The translations under genes were made by a program, and so were the position numbers. From assembly GCF_010111755.1 (NCBI RefSeq), contig NC_088959.1, positions 868,001 through 932,000 on the forward strand: a stretch of 64,000 nt of DNA, read 5' to 3'. How positions within the stretch are numbered: position 1 is the stretch's first letter; every line of letters begins with the position of its first letter. This DNA comes from Nakaseomyces glabratus. Taxonomy: Eukaryota > Ascomycota > Saccharomycetes > Saccharomycetales > Saccharomycetaceae. Under the pieces are notes generated by a model. It saw only the letters and a program-made list of their open reading frames with translations. It ran no database searches and was not told the DNA's origin. Below, one piece after another: positions 38,533-48,015 of this stretch.

Positions 38533-38839
38533 ATTAAAAATTCTTGAGCTTTCTATGGTACCATCCGAGTTTCTATAGCGGTCCCAATAATACCCTTAAG
38601 TTGCCAATTAAGATCAGTAATCCTATTACAAGTTTCAGCTGTTGAACTGCTACCTTAACTGTTATTGACTAACCTAGCTGTTATTCTTGGTGGATCAGAA
38701 TTGAAAAAATGGCTGTTTGCGGTGAAAAAAAATTATAGCGATGAGCTAAGAGATGACCTATAGTTGCACTACTAAGATTTCCTGTTTCTTTATATATTCT
38801 GTAATAAATAGTACATATAAATTACTGAATGTGTGCCAG
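38533..38839. other. Divergent promoter, BIT2/BIT61 and EFM2
   Basis: About 300 bases with a PAC element preceded by an A-rich RRPE-like tract (from 38722). Confidence 0.5.
38738..38747 (+). promoter_or_regulatory. PAC element, EFM2
   Basis: Exact GCGATGAGCT 93 bases before the chosen EFM2 ATG, with TGAAAAAAAATT just upstream as an RRPE-like partner. Its position also argues against the alternative upstream ATG at 38753. Confidence 0.6.
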
Positions 38840-40060
38840 ATGTTTGATCCCTTAGACCTATACACCGCGGAACCACCCACTGTGGATGACTCTCTAGTAA
38901 TAACCGACCATTCTGTCGCAGGCACTGATTGTGACAAGCAATTTGCAAATGATGTCGAGGAGGATGAGGATTACATTGTTGATATATTAGATCTTCCTCC
39001 CTGCTCACTTGCACCACCCCAAGTTATTTTAATTGTGCTCATATTGCTAAGACCCAGAGAGCAACTGAATTTTGCGAACAACGATGACAATAAGGAAGAT
39101 ATACCACTGGAGCTAGATAATAATGACGAACCAATGCTCAACGACCTAGTTCAATGGTACACAATTAATTGGCCTCATGAGAAACTGAATACAAAAGACA
39201 AATTGCTACGAAATATACCGCGAACCACATCCATAGTTTCTCATGAATCACTATTGAAATTCTACACATCGGTATTGCAGTATTATAGTAAGGCAGAAGC
39301 AACAAAAGATAGTAATGAATATGTGAAAAGAATTCTCAAGGAGGTCAGCTTAAGAATAGCCGAGAATTGTGGCAGAACTGCACAACCAGCAATTCAAAGG
39401 AAGTTCAGAATCAAAAACCTTGATAAGACAATAATGCTACATGAACCATCGCTTACAGCAGACAATTTAGGCTGGAAAACATGGGGATCATCATTGATAT
39501 TGGGAGAAATAGTTGTCAGTTATCTCGAAAATTTATCATCCACATTTGAGTCTAACAGAAAGGTACGAACACTAGAATTAGGCGCTGGTACTGGACTAGT
39601 CGGTATAGCATGGGCAGCTAAATGGCGGGATAAGTTTTGTAATAGCAAAACAGAAATATATCTTACTGATTTACCTGAAATTGTTGATAATTTGAAAGAC
39701 AATGTCAAAATAAATAATCTTCAAGATATTGCAACTGCTGATGTTCTGGACTGGACAAATCCTGATACCTTCACAGAGAAGTATGGAAACGAACGATTTG
39801 ATTACATTGTTATTGCTGATCCTATTTACTCTCCACAACATCCAGAATGGGTAGTTAACATGATAGTAAAATTTTTGGAAGTCAATGGTATCTGTCACCT
39901 TGAGATACCGCTTAGAGAAAGATATAGTAAAGAACGCGATTATCTGTGGAGATTGCTTGAAGAACATAACCTTGACGTGGTTCATGAAATTTATAGTTCT
40001 GGTAAAGATGATTGGGGGAAAGTTGACTATGTCTATAAGATGCTTAAATTTAAAGCCTAA
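38840..40060 (+). CDS. EFM2: Elongation factor 2 lysine methyltransferase Efm2
   Basis: A 406-residue seven-beta-strand methyltransferase (S. cerevisiae 419) that methylates eEF2. The start MFDPLDLYTAEPP matches the S. cerevisiae N-terminus, so the ATG at 38840 is preferred over one 87 bases upstream. SAM motif I is LELGAGTGLVGIAW at about 240-253, and the active-site post-motif ADPIYSPQHPEW lies about 90 residues later. Genes on either side (BIT2, HSM3) are those of YBR271W. Confidence 0.95.
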   Translation: MFDPLDLYTAEPPTVDDSLVITDHSVAGTDCDKQFANDVEEDEDYIVDILDLPPCSLAPPQVILIVLILLRPREQLNFANNDDNKEDIPLELDNNDEPMLNDLVQWYTINWPHEKLNTKDKLLRNIPRTTSIVSHESLLKFYTSVLQYYSKAEATKDSNEYVKRILKEVSLRIAENCGRTAQPAIQRKFRIKNLDKTIMLHEPSLTADNLGWKTWGSSLILGEIVVSYLENLSSTFESNRKVRTLELGAGTGLVGIAWAAKWRDKFCNSKTEIYLTDLPEIVDNLKDNVKINNLQDIATADVLDWTNPDTFTEKYGNERFDYIVIADPIYSPQHPEWVVNMIVKFLEVNGICHLEIPLRERYSKERDYLWRLLEEHNLDVVHEIYSSGKDDWGKVDYVYKMLKFKA

Positions 40061-40144
40061 TATTACGTATGAAAATTAATTCCGCACAAAGTTAATATAG
40101 ATCAATAATAATAACGATTAATTGTAGCAATATTTTTCTTATAC

Positions 40145-41590
40145 CTAAGAAAAGGATGACTCGATCTTCGTTCCCACATCCTTGGAAGCAAAAGTTCCCA
40201 TACACTGTGCCTTAGCTTCTGTCAAAGGCTCGTACCATATATGCAGCTGTTCCACATCCCATTCAATCAAATTATTGATAACTTGTAGCCTGAAGTCAAA
40301 TGTTTCTCTATCCAGTAGTTCTTTAACATCCTTGGATATTAGACTTCCCATTACCTTTGGTAAATGTTGCGCTAAAAATTTAACTGAGTAGTCGTATTGA
40401 CTCATCTTTTCCAATAGTATCATTTGCTCTAAATATGGCATTGCTAAAATATCTTCCGCTGTTATGTTTTTTTTTATTATGTCAAAACAATCCGAACTCA
40501 TACACAAGTTCCTAATAATTGATATTTCACTTGGTCTAACATGTCCTTTTGATTTAATTATGTTCAAATGTTTCTTATAAAGATACTGGGGAGAGATGAA
40601 GGACAAAAAGTCAGTGAGATATTCATTGCCATCTTCAATATGTATATACCCATTATCAAGTTTTTCGAACACTATCAAATCATCAAAGTAGGATAGTATC
40701 TTGAACATTTTGAACAAATATGACAATGCAAACTGCTCAATATCAGGGAACTCACTTCGATTTTGAAATAAATCTCCAAATAGCATGATTGTATTTTCAC
40801 AATTTCTAACGCATATGATTTTGCTCGGATTCTGAGATTTCTGGTCTTGAACAATGCTAAATATTGAGGTGAAATATTCGCAGATACTTATAAATACCAA
40901 AATATTGTCTTTAACTGCGTCCATGATCATTTTTTTTGATATTAGAAACAAAGAATTCCTGAATTCTGTGGATTTCAGGTAGGTGAAGCAGATCTTTAGC
41001 AGTTCTAACAGTCTAGTAAAAACCAATGAATTTGGTTCATTATTCTTAACTTCAGATAAAAAATTGTAGTTGTTTTCTAATATCCTTCTTCTGATAAGTT
41101 CATCTTGTGCTGTTTTTTTCCATACTTTCTCTATAGAGTTCACTAGGTTAACACTCGAATCTTCATCCAAATATTTCTGCAACAATATATCTATCAAAGT
41201 AGTCGAGGCAAACAAGCCACTGGGTTCAGAATACTCAACTACAACACATGTCATAATATTTAACCGTTCTATCGGCGAATTGAGAGCAAGAGCAAGTTCT
41301 TCCACAGTGAATAGCTCCAAAATCCTATCAAAAGGATACTTAATAACCATCTGAGACATTAGATCCATCAATTGGTCATAATCAATGTTATAGCTCTCAT
41401 TTGAAGCCAATATGCTTTTCATTAACTTGATTGTGTCATCCATAACTGCGGTAGGCGTTCCTGTAAAGCTTATAAGAGCTAAATTACATCTCTCGATCAG
41501 CTTACTTGATTCAGCGAAAGTGGCGTCAGAACCACCTGTTGTTAGAAGACCTGGTAACTTCTCATTGATCTCCAAAAACACTTGCTCCAT
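40145..41590 (-). CDS. HSM3: Proteasome base assembly chaperone Hsm3
   Basis: A 481-residue, largely helical protein (S. cerevisiae 480) of ARM/HEAT type that guides assembly of the 19S base by binding Rpt1. Helical repeats run through the whole chain with no catalytic motif. The start at 41590 (MEQVFLEINEKL) gives the family length; the longer frame adds 16 residues of unrelated sequence. Identification rests on position between EFM2 and UBX7 (YBR272C), matching length and general similarity. Confidence 0.9.
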   Translation of the reverse strand: MEQVFLEINEKLPGLLTTGGSDATFAESSKLIERCNLALISFTGTPTAVMDDTIKLMKSILASNESYNIDYDQLMDLMSQMVIKYPFDRILELFTVEELALALNSPIERLNIMTCVVVEYSEPSGLFASTTLIDILLQKYLDEDSSVNLVNSIEKVWKKTAQDELIRRRILENNYNFLSEVKNNEPNSLVFTRLLELLKICFTYLKSTEFRNSLFLISKKMIMDAVKDNILVFISICEYFTSIFSIVQDQKSQNPSKIICVRNCENTIMLFGDLFQNRSEFPDIEQFALSYLFKMFKILSYFDDLIVFEKLDNGYIHIEDGNEYLTDFLSFISPQYLYKKHLNIIKSKGHVRPSEISIIRNLCMSSDCFDIIKKNITAEDILAMPYLEQMILLEKMSQYDYSVKFLAQHLPKVMGSLISKDVKELLDRETFDFRLQVINNLIEWDVEQLHIWYEPLTEAKAQCMGTFASKDVGTKIESSFS

Positions 41591-41922
41591 TTTACCTAAT
41601 ATCAGCTTCTTTTGCAACGTACGATTGTTTATGGTCAATTTGATTAAAAACCTTAAGTACTTGACACATTTATTGAACTTGCGATGAGCTGCCCTTTAAT
41701 CTTTTTCTTCGGTGGCTGCTATCTCTGATAGTGGCAATAATAGACTCCACAGGAGGCCGATTGAAAGTATTCCAAAACAGTGCTTTCTAGACAATTATTA
41801 TTGACAATAAGCCATGCGTTACCTGAATATTATGTAAACTATTTATAGGGTAGGGTTTTCAAATAAATAAACACTCATTCCGACATATCGATGGCATGAT
41901 AATGGTCAAACAGTATCTGAAA
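41591..41922. other. Intergenic: HSM3 promoter and UBX7 3' flank
   Basis: About 330 bases with one PAC element; otherwise nothing named. Confidence 0.5.
41681..41690 (+). promoter_or_regulatory. PAC element, HSM3
   Basis: Exact GCGATGAGCT, 91 bases upstream of the HSM3 ATG, the same spacing as at REI1 and EFM2. No RRPE is seen beside it. The other flanking gene ends here, so HSM3 is the only candidate. Confidence 0.6.
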
Positions 41923-43212
41923 CTAATCCGATTGATCTCTGTTCTTTTCCAGCTTGACATTATTACCATTGTAAGTATCCTTCTCTTGCTGGTCATCTTC
42001 GTTATCATCGTTATTAACAAACTTGAATATGTTTGGAGAAACTGATCTTGAAGTTAAATTCATCTCAGATGGTTCCTTTTTAAGTCTGCTTACACTAGGA
42101 GCTATAATCGGAGATGCTAATTTAGAATTTGTATCGGCTTCTGCATGTGTGTTCTCTCGAACCATACTAGCATTTATTTGACTAGTAGAAGCATCATTGA
42201 ATGAGTTTTCTGGAATTCTTGAATGTTCCAAAGGTGTCGTGGAGTCGCTATTGCCCCACCATGATGATAAGCCAGTAAACATCTTACTGATTAATCCGGG
42301 ACCTTGCTCTTCGGAAACATTTAGGTGTGTTGTAGTGGAGCTTAACGCTTTCAACACGAGAACGGAACGCGGAGCCAGATCAAGCTCATCTAAAGTCTTC
42401 AATTCATCAGAGTCTTGAAATGTAACTCTAGGTATGTTTCTATGGAAGGAGTAAGGAACACTACCGTCAGTTCTGTTACTGTCGACCCATTTCCTCACAT
42501 CATTTAAAGTATTTTTGGAGTCAAAGGTATGTGTTATAGTCTTACTATCTGTTAACCGGAACATTAGTACACATGTATCAGTATGAAACTTTTGTCTGTC
42601 TTTAATATTATCCTTAACTTCTAACGGCAGCTCTTTCTCCTCGGTTGCATTACCATGTTGTGATCTAGCCAACCGCTCGGCCTTATCAGCTCTAACTAGT
42701 TTCAATATACGTAGCCTTTCCTCTTCAGCTGCTCTCAGTTGTTTTTCATACTCTTTTCTCTGGATTTGGTTAGACTTTTCTAGTATCTTATCCTTTTCAG
42801 TCTTACCGTCAATGTTTTGAGGATCTTTCTTCTTCAATCCACGATCCTCGTTCGAGTGCTGTTCAAGTGGTAATCCGAGCCCAATGAGTAATTTCTTCCA
42901 ATGACTCAAAGATGGATTATCATCCTGCTTTTGTATGATAAGCACAATCTTACCATCCCTGATCAAATACAAACTAGGTACAATCACATTAGGAAATATC
43001 TGCTCAAACTGCTGGAATTGATCGCTACCACTTGTCAGTTTCAACCACACACCTTTCTCCATTAAACGAGGATACTCATCCGAATGCTCTGCAAGCCAAC
43101 TGACCCAGTCTTCGTTGCCATCCTGTGGCTTATTGTACACCACCAGCGTCTTCCGTTCCCGCAGAGACCTGGCTACTGCATCCTCTACATTCAGCCCAAA
43201 CAACGCATCCAT
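41923..43212 (-). CDS. UBX7: UBX-domain protein Ubx7
   Basis: A 429-residue Cdc48 adaptor (S. cerevisiae Ubx7 436). An N-terminal thioredoxin-like UAS segment (about 1-120) is followed by a charged coiled coil (about 145-185, KEYEKQLRAAEEERLRILKL) and a UBX domain at about 211-292 (TCVLMFRLTDSK, FHRNIPRVTFQ, LAPRSVLVLKAL). The C-terminus is acidic and Asn-rich. The ATG at 43212 (MDALFGLNVEDAVARSL) is chosen because the longer frame begins with TTG. A TATA box lies about 90 bases upstream. Confidence 0.93.
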   Translation of the reverse strand: MDALFGLNVEDAVARSLRERKTLVVYNKPQDGNEDWVSWLAEHSDEYPRLMEKGVWLKLTSGSDQFQQFEQIFPNVIVPSLYLIRDGKIVLIIQKQDDNPSLSHWKKLLIGLGLPLEQHSNEDRGLKKKDPQNIDGKTEKDKILEKSNQIQRKEYEKQLRAAEEERLRILKLVRADKAERLARSQHGNATEEKELPLEVKDNIKDRQKFHTDTCVLMFRLTDSKTITHTFDSKNTLNDVRKWVDSNRTDGSVPYSFHRNIPRVTFQDSDELKTLDELDLAPRSVLVLKALSSTTTHLNVSEEQGPGLISKMFTGLSSWWGNSDSTTPLEHSRIPENSFNDASTSQINASMVRENTHAEADTNSKLASPIIAPSVSRLKKEPSEMNLTSRSVSPNIFKFVNNDDNEDDQQEKDTYNGNNVKLEKNRDQSD

Positions 43213-43284
43213 CTTCGTTACAGTATTATACACAAGACAACTATGCCGACATTCAAGAAGTATCGGGAAAGTAGAGACCAAACC

Positions 43285-43298
43285 CCAGGTAAACCTGG
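43285..43298. repeat. Inverted repeat CCAGGT-AA-ACCTGG
   Basis: Six-base arms with two-base spacer, directly next to the UBX7 TATA box on its downstream side, so it would fall in the UBX7 promoter-leader junction. Confidence 0.5.
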
Positions 43299-43300
43299 CC

Positions 43301-43309
43301 TTTTATATA
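43301..43309 (-). promoter_or_regulatory. TATA box of UBX7
   Basis: TTTTATATA reads TATATAAAA towards UBX7, 89-97 bases before its ATG. Confidence 0.55.
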
Positions 43310-43379
43310 CTTTCACATGCTGGAAGTGTCAAAGGGGACCAGTTTGCCAGTTCTCGTATTGTGTTATATGTATAAGCAA

Positions 43380-43388
43380 GCGATGAGC
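43380..43388 (+). promoter_or_regulatory. PAC element, UBX7/CHK1
   Basis: Exact GCGATGAGC about 168 bases from UBX7 and 155 from CHK1; either gene or both could use it. Confidence 0.5.
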
Positions 43389-43542
43389 CAAACTATAACG
43401 GCAAACAACAAGTATAAAGTTCATTAACTGACCGAGAATACACATCTATTCACTAGGATATATGTGCATGACAAGGTAAGAAGTGCATAAGTTGCATGTG
43501 TAGGGGAATTGGTTTTGTGGTCTCCATATTTTGGTTATAGTG

Positions 43543-45129
43543 ATGGTGTTTACGCAGGAATCACTACCGGTGATCAAGGATGTAGAGTTGGGTGGAACCA
43601 TCGGCGAGGGATCCTTCGGTTGTGTGCGTAGTGCAAGGTTGAAGTTTGATTCCAGTGTGGTTGTTGCTGTGAAGTTTGTGCATTTACCTACTTGTGCAGA
43701 GTCCGGTTTGTCGCAGAAGGACGTCTCTCGAGAAGTTGTCTTGCATTCTAAATGCTCTAAGCATGCAAATGTACTGAGGGTTATTGACTGCAATGTTGGC
43801 GGTGAATATTTATGGATAATGCTAGAGATGGCTGATGGGGGTGATTTGTTTGATAAGATTGAGCCCGATGTCGGTGTAGATCCCGATGTAGCCCAATTCT
43901 ACTTCCAACAATTGATAAGGGCTCTGAACTATCTACACGATGTTGGTGTTGCACATAGAGATATTAAGCCAGAGAATATTTTGCTAGACAAAAAGGGTAA
44001 CTTAAAATTAGCTGATTTCGGATTAGCTTCTCAGTTCAGGAGGAAAGATGGAACTTTAAGGGTGTCAACAGATCAGCGAGGTTCACCTCCGTATATGGCA
44101 CCCGAAATCCTTAGCAGCCAAGGCTACTATGCTAACATTACAGATATCTGGTCTGCTGGGGTTCTACTGTTTGTGTTACTTACAGGTGAGATTCCATGGA
44201 GTATTCCCGCGAAGGAGGACGATAATTATGAATGGTTTGTTAACAATGAGGGTAAAGTCAGTCTTGGCCCTTGGGAGCGAGTAGAGCTACGACAGATGAA
44301 TCTGCTGAGGAAAATTCTACAGCCTGATCCCAGAAAGCGAGTGTCTTTGGAAAAGCTTCGACACCACCCTTGGTTAACTTCCAGATCAAAGCTAGCGAAC
44401 TCTGAAGGATTATGTAACAACCCAGATGTCTTAGCTAAGAAACTACTAGGCAAATTGAGAGTGTCACTGAGTAATGAAACGTATAATAAATTTACACAAG
44501 ATAATACTTTGTTTGAAACAGGCCCGATGAAATTTAGAGCAACACAACCAGTGGAAGGAGATATTGCTCATTTAGAGCATGACTCGATGAGAACATTAGA
44601 TGATAAACTAACAGAAAAGGCATTCACTCAGGTAATCACAGATAAAACAAGCGAAACTACAAGCAACTGGGATAATAGGATAAATAGATGGACGCAATAT
44701 ATGAACAAAGAGCAAGCTGTATACCAATTCATTGATGATGATCACCCCTCACAGCACATTAACCAGACTTTAAGATTCTCTCCTAACAAACTAACGAAGT
44801 TCTTTACAGTACAAGATATGGATATTGTGCTACCGACTTTAGAAGATGCACTGATATACTCTGGTATTAGAATAAGAGATCACCTTATCGATGTATATGA
44901 AAGACTTTGCAAGAGCATGAGTGATCCCAAAGTTTTCCCGTTGATAATTAATATCAAGAGCACAGATAGAAGAGGTGGTATTCTAACAGGTTCAGTTACG
45001 ATAGATGAGATTGAAGATAAATTTAGATGTATCAATTTTGAGAAACGTACTGGTGACCCATTAGAATGGAGACGGTTGTTCAAACGCATAGCAGTCCTAT
45101 GCAGAGACATAATTTTGATCCCCAATTAA
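43543..45129 (+). CDS. CHK1: DNA-damage checkpoint kinase Chk1
   Basis: A 528-residue Ser/Thr kinase (S. cerevisiae 527) that restrains anaphase by stabilising Pds1 after DNA damage. The kinase domain spans about 10-280 with GEGSFGCV (ATP loop), HRDIKPEN (catalytic loop), DFGLAS and the activation segment GSPPYMAPE. The C-terminal regulatory domain (about 400-528) ends in GDPLEWRRLFKRI, then CRDIILIPN, identical to S. cerevisiae. The ATG at 43543 is used; four codons upstream lead only to TTG. UBX7 is its divergent neighbour as in YBR273C-YBR274W. Confidence 0.97.
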   Translation: MVFTQESLPVIKDVELGGTIGEGSFGCVRSARLKFDSSVVVAVKFVHLPTCAESGLSQKDVSREVVLHSKCSKHANVLRVIDCNVGGEYLWIMLEMADGGDLFDKIEPDVGVDPDVAQFYFQQLIRALNYLHDVGVAHRDIKPENILLDKKGNLKLADFGLASQFRRKDGTLRVSTDQRGSPPYMAPEILSSQGYYANITDIWSAGVLLFVLLTGEIPWSIPAKEDDNYEWFVNNEGKVSLGPWERVELRQMNLLRKILQPDPRKRVSLEKLRHHPWLTSRSKLANSEGLCNNPDVLAKKLLGKLRVSLSNETYNKFTQDNTLFETGPMKFRATQPVEGDIAHLEHDSMRTLDDKLTEKAFTQVITDKTSETTSNWDNRINRWTQYMNKEQAVYQFIDDDHPSQHINQTLRFSPNKLTKFFTVQDMDIVLPTLEDALIYSGIRIRDHLIDVYERLCKSMSDPKVFPLIINIKSTDRRGGILTGSVTIDEIEDKFRCINFEKRTGDPLEWRRLFKRIAVLCRDIILIPN

Positions 45130-45350
45130 AGAATTTATAAACGTAGATAGATTTTATTCAGCACATATAGGTAGTAGTTCAATCGATTATTAATATATTC
45201 CATCTGGCATTTCGATATATTGTCATTACAGTCACTCTATAAGCTATTTAAATGTCAAAGTTTCTTGAAAACCCGATTAAAGAAATACCACTATGTGTGA
45301 ATGATGAATAGCCAAGCTGCTGGTGGTAGCAGGTCTAGTGCTGTTAAGCA

Positions 45351-46241
45351 ATGTCTGATGTTGTGAAGACAGTTATAGGACAGCGACTCGATCTGTACAA
45401 GCTTCTCGAGTTGAATTATAAGGACTACAAGGGAAACGATGACGCTGCAACTACGCACTCGCTGAAGAAACAATACAGAAAGTTGTCCTTACGTTACCAT
45501 CCTGACAAAAATCCTGGCCCTGAGTACATAGATAGGTTCCACTTGTTGAATTTAGCCATAACAGTGCTGGCGGATCCAGCAAAGAAGGCAGAATATGACC
45601 AATGGGTAGCGCAGTACCTGTATCCAGACAATGGACTGTCAGAAGCTGAGCAGACAAGAAGAGAAGCGTTAGTTCAAAAACTAAATGCTTCTGAAAGAAA
45701 AGTGAGAGAAGATAATCAAGGTGGTAATGTTGCTGATATTGGCAAAATACAAAACTATGGCGAGAAACTGCGAAGGATGGCGCACTTCGGTTTAGGTTTT
45801 GGGGATTGGCGCAATTTGGATGAGCATATCTCCAGAGCCACTACAAATACAATAGAAGATTCTACTACTGATAAAGAAGTATGTACTTTAAGAGCTGTAT
45901 TCGATTTTCAATCAATAGAAAACATCAGTGATCCAAATAACTTGCGGCGGTATATGAATGAAGTCTTTCCAGAATACATGTATGACATAGACGAGATAAG
46001 GTACTCATCGAATAATGTTTATGATGGAGAAGAAGACATTGTTGTTTATATAGTTCTGAAGGATCCCATAAAGACTGGCAGACTATACCACCAGATCAAG
46101 AGGAACCCACCGGATGCTTTTGTGGAAATCGAACCATACATTTCGCCAAAGCTGTTTGAATCCTTCTCTAAAGAAATCCCACTAAATGACCATGTGAAGA
46201 ACCTCTTGAGAGGTGTACCAGAAGTGATTGATCTTGACTAA
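45351..46241 (+). CDS. CWC23: Spliceosome-associated J-protein Cwc23
   Basis: A 296-residue protein (S. cerevisiae 283). The J domain is at about 12-88 with the HPD motif in LRYHPDKNPG. A short coiled-coil segment follows (about 100-150), and the C-terminal half is the region that in S. cerevisiae binds Ntr1/Spp382 and aids spliceosome disassembly by Prp43. Its right neighbours RSM23 and CEG1 reproduce the order YGL128C-YGL129C-YGL130W, which fixes the identity. Confidence 0.92.
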   Translation: MSDVVKTVIGQRLDLYKLLELNYKDYKGNDDAATTHSLKKQYRKLSLRYHPDKNPGPEYIDRFHLLNLAITVLADPAKKAEYDQWVAQYLYPDNGLSEAEQTRREALVQKLNASERKVREDNQGGNVADIGKIQNYGEKLRRMAHFGLGFGDWRNLDEHISRATTNTIEDSTTDKEVCTLRAVFDFQSIENISDPNNLRRYMNEVFPEYMYDIDEIRYSSNNVYDGEEDIVVYIVLKDPIKTGRLYHQIKRNPPDAFVEIEPYISPKLFESFSKEIPLNDHVKNLLRGVPEVIDLD

Positions 46242-46537
46242 CCATGCATTGCTTACTGCAAATGCTAACAATTAACTGGAACACAAGTGTCAATGTACCA
46301 TTTATTACTATATATCATGTATATCATTATAGACGTCATACTTAATGCTGAAAACTCCCAATAAGCTCTCTCGAAGAGCAAAGCGATTCAAGTCTGGAAG
46401 GACTAGTACTCAGTTTAGATCATTATAGAAGTAGTATCAATTGTTCGGGCGTTGGTCAACCCTGTACTGAAAGTATTTCAATAAGTTAATCTGCTTTTGT
46501 ATATCTAGTGCCAGCAAACCGCACATAGACAGAAGAT
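46242..46537. other. Intergenic: RSM23 promoter
   Basis: Just under 300 bases; no named motif is seen. Confidence 0.4.
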
Positions 46538-47866
46538 ATGTTGAGAACGTCGACAAGGAAGTTCAGTATGGGTGCTGCAGTGCGAGCAGCGGCACCTGCG
46601 CGTGGTAAATCTCAAGGTTTTGCTAAGAAAACTGGTACATCTTCAGGTTTTACTAGGAAGAAAATTTCTCCAGGCAGCTTGTACAAGAATTGGACTGACA
46701 CTGTGCACACTGCCCGTCTAAATAGCAACGCAGTGAATTTGAATTTGCCAATCATGAAGTCGCAAGATATCTCTGAAAACTTAAATAAGGTCACTTATTT
46801 TGCTGATACTACTTATAAGACTCTGCATCATTTAGGTTCATTCAGGAAAGATCAGCGCAACGAGTTATTTCCAAAGCCAATATCTCTAGTTCGTGAATCA
46901 ACCACTAAGAAGCTAATTGACGAGCTAAAGAATGGCACATCTAAGAAACTAATAATAACCGGTGAACCTGGTGTTGGTAAATCTGTTTTATTGAGTCAAG
47001 TTCATGCCTATGGTCTGGAATCAAATATGCTCCTAATTAATATCTCCTACCCAGAAAGTTTCCTAAACGGCAGAAACGACTTTATGTTTGACGAGTCTTT
47101 GAAGCTTTATACTCAGCCAATGTACACAAAGGAACTGATAAGAAAAATCTTGAAAGCAAACAAACCCGAAGTCCTGGAAAAGATACCTTTAACCAAGAAC
47201 TATAAGTTTACCGGAGCTAATAGCAAAGATAGTGGTCATACTGCAACTATACAATTGAAAGAAGGCCAACACACATTATCCAATTTACTTTCAGTTAAAG
47301 CCAACCCACAAAATGTAGGTATTCAATTCCAAGCTGTTATGGAAGAATTGCTTGCTCAAGAAAAGGTCCCTGTGCTTTTTACCATCGACAACTTTTCCAG
47401 ATTCCTAACTAAGGCATACACTGATTACAGAAATGTCAAAAATCAACAAATATATTCTTTACAATTCCAACTGGGTAAGACCATTATGGATATTATCTCA
47501 GGTGATAGTCGATTCAAGAATAAGAGAAGTGCTTTTGTTGCTGCAATCTCAGGAGTAGACAGAACTAATAAGACGTTACCTGTTGGACTAGGTAAACTTG
47601 AGGAAGACCCATATGTCACCAGATACCATTATGAGAAAAAGTTTGCGGATCTACTGAAGCGTGGCAGAGTCGAAGAGTTTGAAGTTCCAAAATGGTCAAA
47701 GGAAGAGATTAGAACACTGATCAACTTTTATCGGGACTCTGGAATCATCTCAGGTAAAGAACTAGATTCTAAAACACCTGAACAATATACTGATGAAAAG
47801 TATTTCGTTAGTGGTAACGGTAATCCTAGAGAACTCTTGAAAAGCATAGCTCTATCTTACCGTTAG
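46538..47866 (+). CDS. RSM23: Mitochondrial small-subunit ribosomal protein mS29 (DAP3)
   Basis: A 442-residue protein (S. cerevisiae 450). The basic, Ala/Ser-rich N-terminus (LRTSTRKFSMGAAVRAAAPARGK) is a mitochondrial presequence. A P-loop GEPGVGKS lies at about 147-154 and a Walker-B-like VPVLFTIDNFSRF near 278-290, typical of the DAP3 GTP-binding fold. The end DEKYFVSGNGNPRELLKSI is a family block. It lies in the same direction as CWC23 and converges on CEG1. Confidence 0.95.
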   Translation: MLRTSTRKFSMGAAVRAAAPARGKSQGFAKKTGTSSGFTRKKISPGSLYKNWTDTVHTARLNSNAVNLNLPIMKSQDISENLNKVTYFADTTYKTLHHLGSFRKDQRNELFPKPISLVRESTTKKLIDELKNGTSKKLIITGEPGVGKSVLLSQVHAYGLESNMLLINISYPESFLNGRNDFMFDESLKLYTQPMYTKELIRKILKANKPEVLEKIPLTKNYKFTGANSKDSGHTATIQLKEGQHTLSNLLSVKANPQNVGIQFQAVMEELLAQEKVPVLFTIDNFSRFLTKAYTDYRNVKNQQIYSLQFQLGKTIMDIISGDSRFKNKRSAFVAAISGVDRTNKTLPVGLGKLEEDPYVTRYHYEKKFADLLKRGRVEEFEVPKWSKEEIRTLINFYRDSGIISGKELDSKTPEQYTDEKYFVSGNGNPRELLKSIALSYR

Positions 47867-48015
47867 GAAATAATATAATTTGAGGTAGATACGAGATGTT
47901 TCCAAATCTGTTATATAATTAATACAAAATACTTGTAAATACTTAATAATACAGTATTCATGATGAATAAAAAAGGCAGCCCTATTACAATATGCACATA
48001 TTAGTTATCTGACCA

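Larger units (their letters stand above)
43213..43542. other. Divergent promoter, UBX7 and CHK1
   Basis: About 330 bases with an inverted repeat (43285-43298), a UBX7 TATA box and a PAC element midway between the two starts. Confidence 0.55.

Noticed and set aside
38753..38839. Longer EFM2 start
   Set aside because: The ATG at 38840 begins MFDPLDLY, as in S. cerevisiae, and the PAC element lies only six bases before the earlier ATG.
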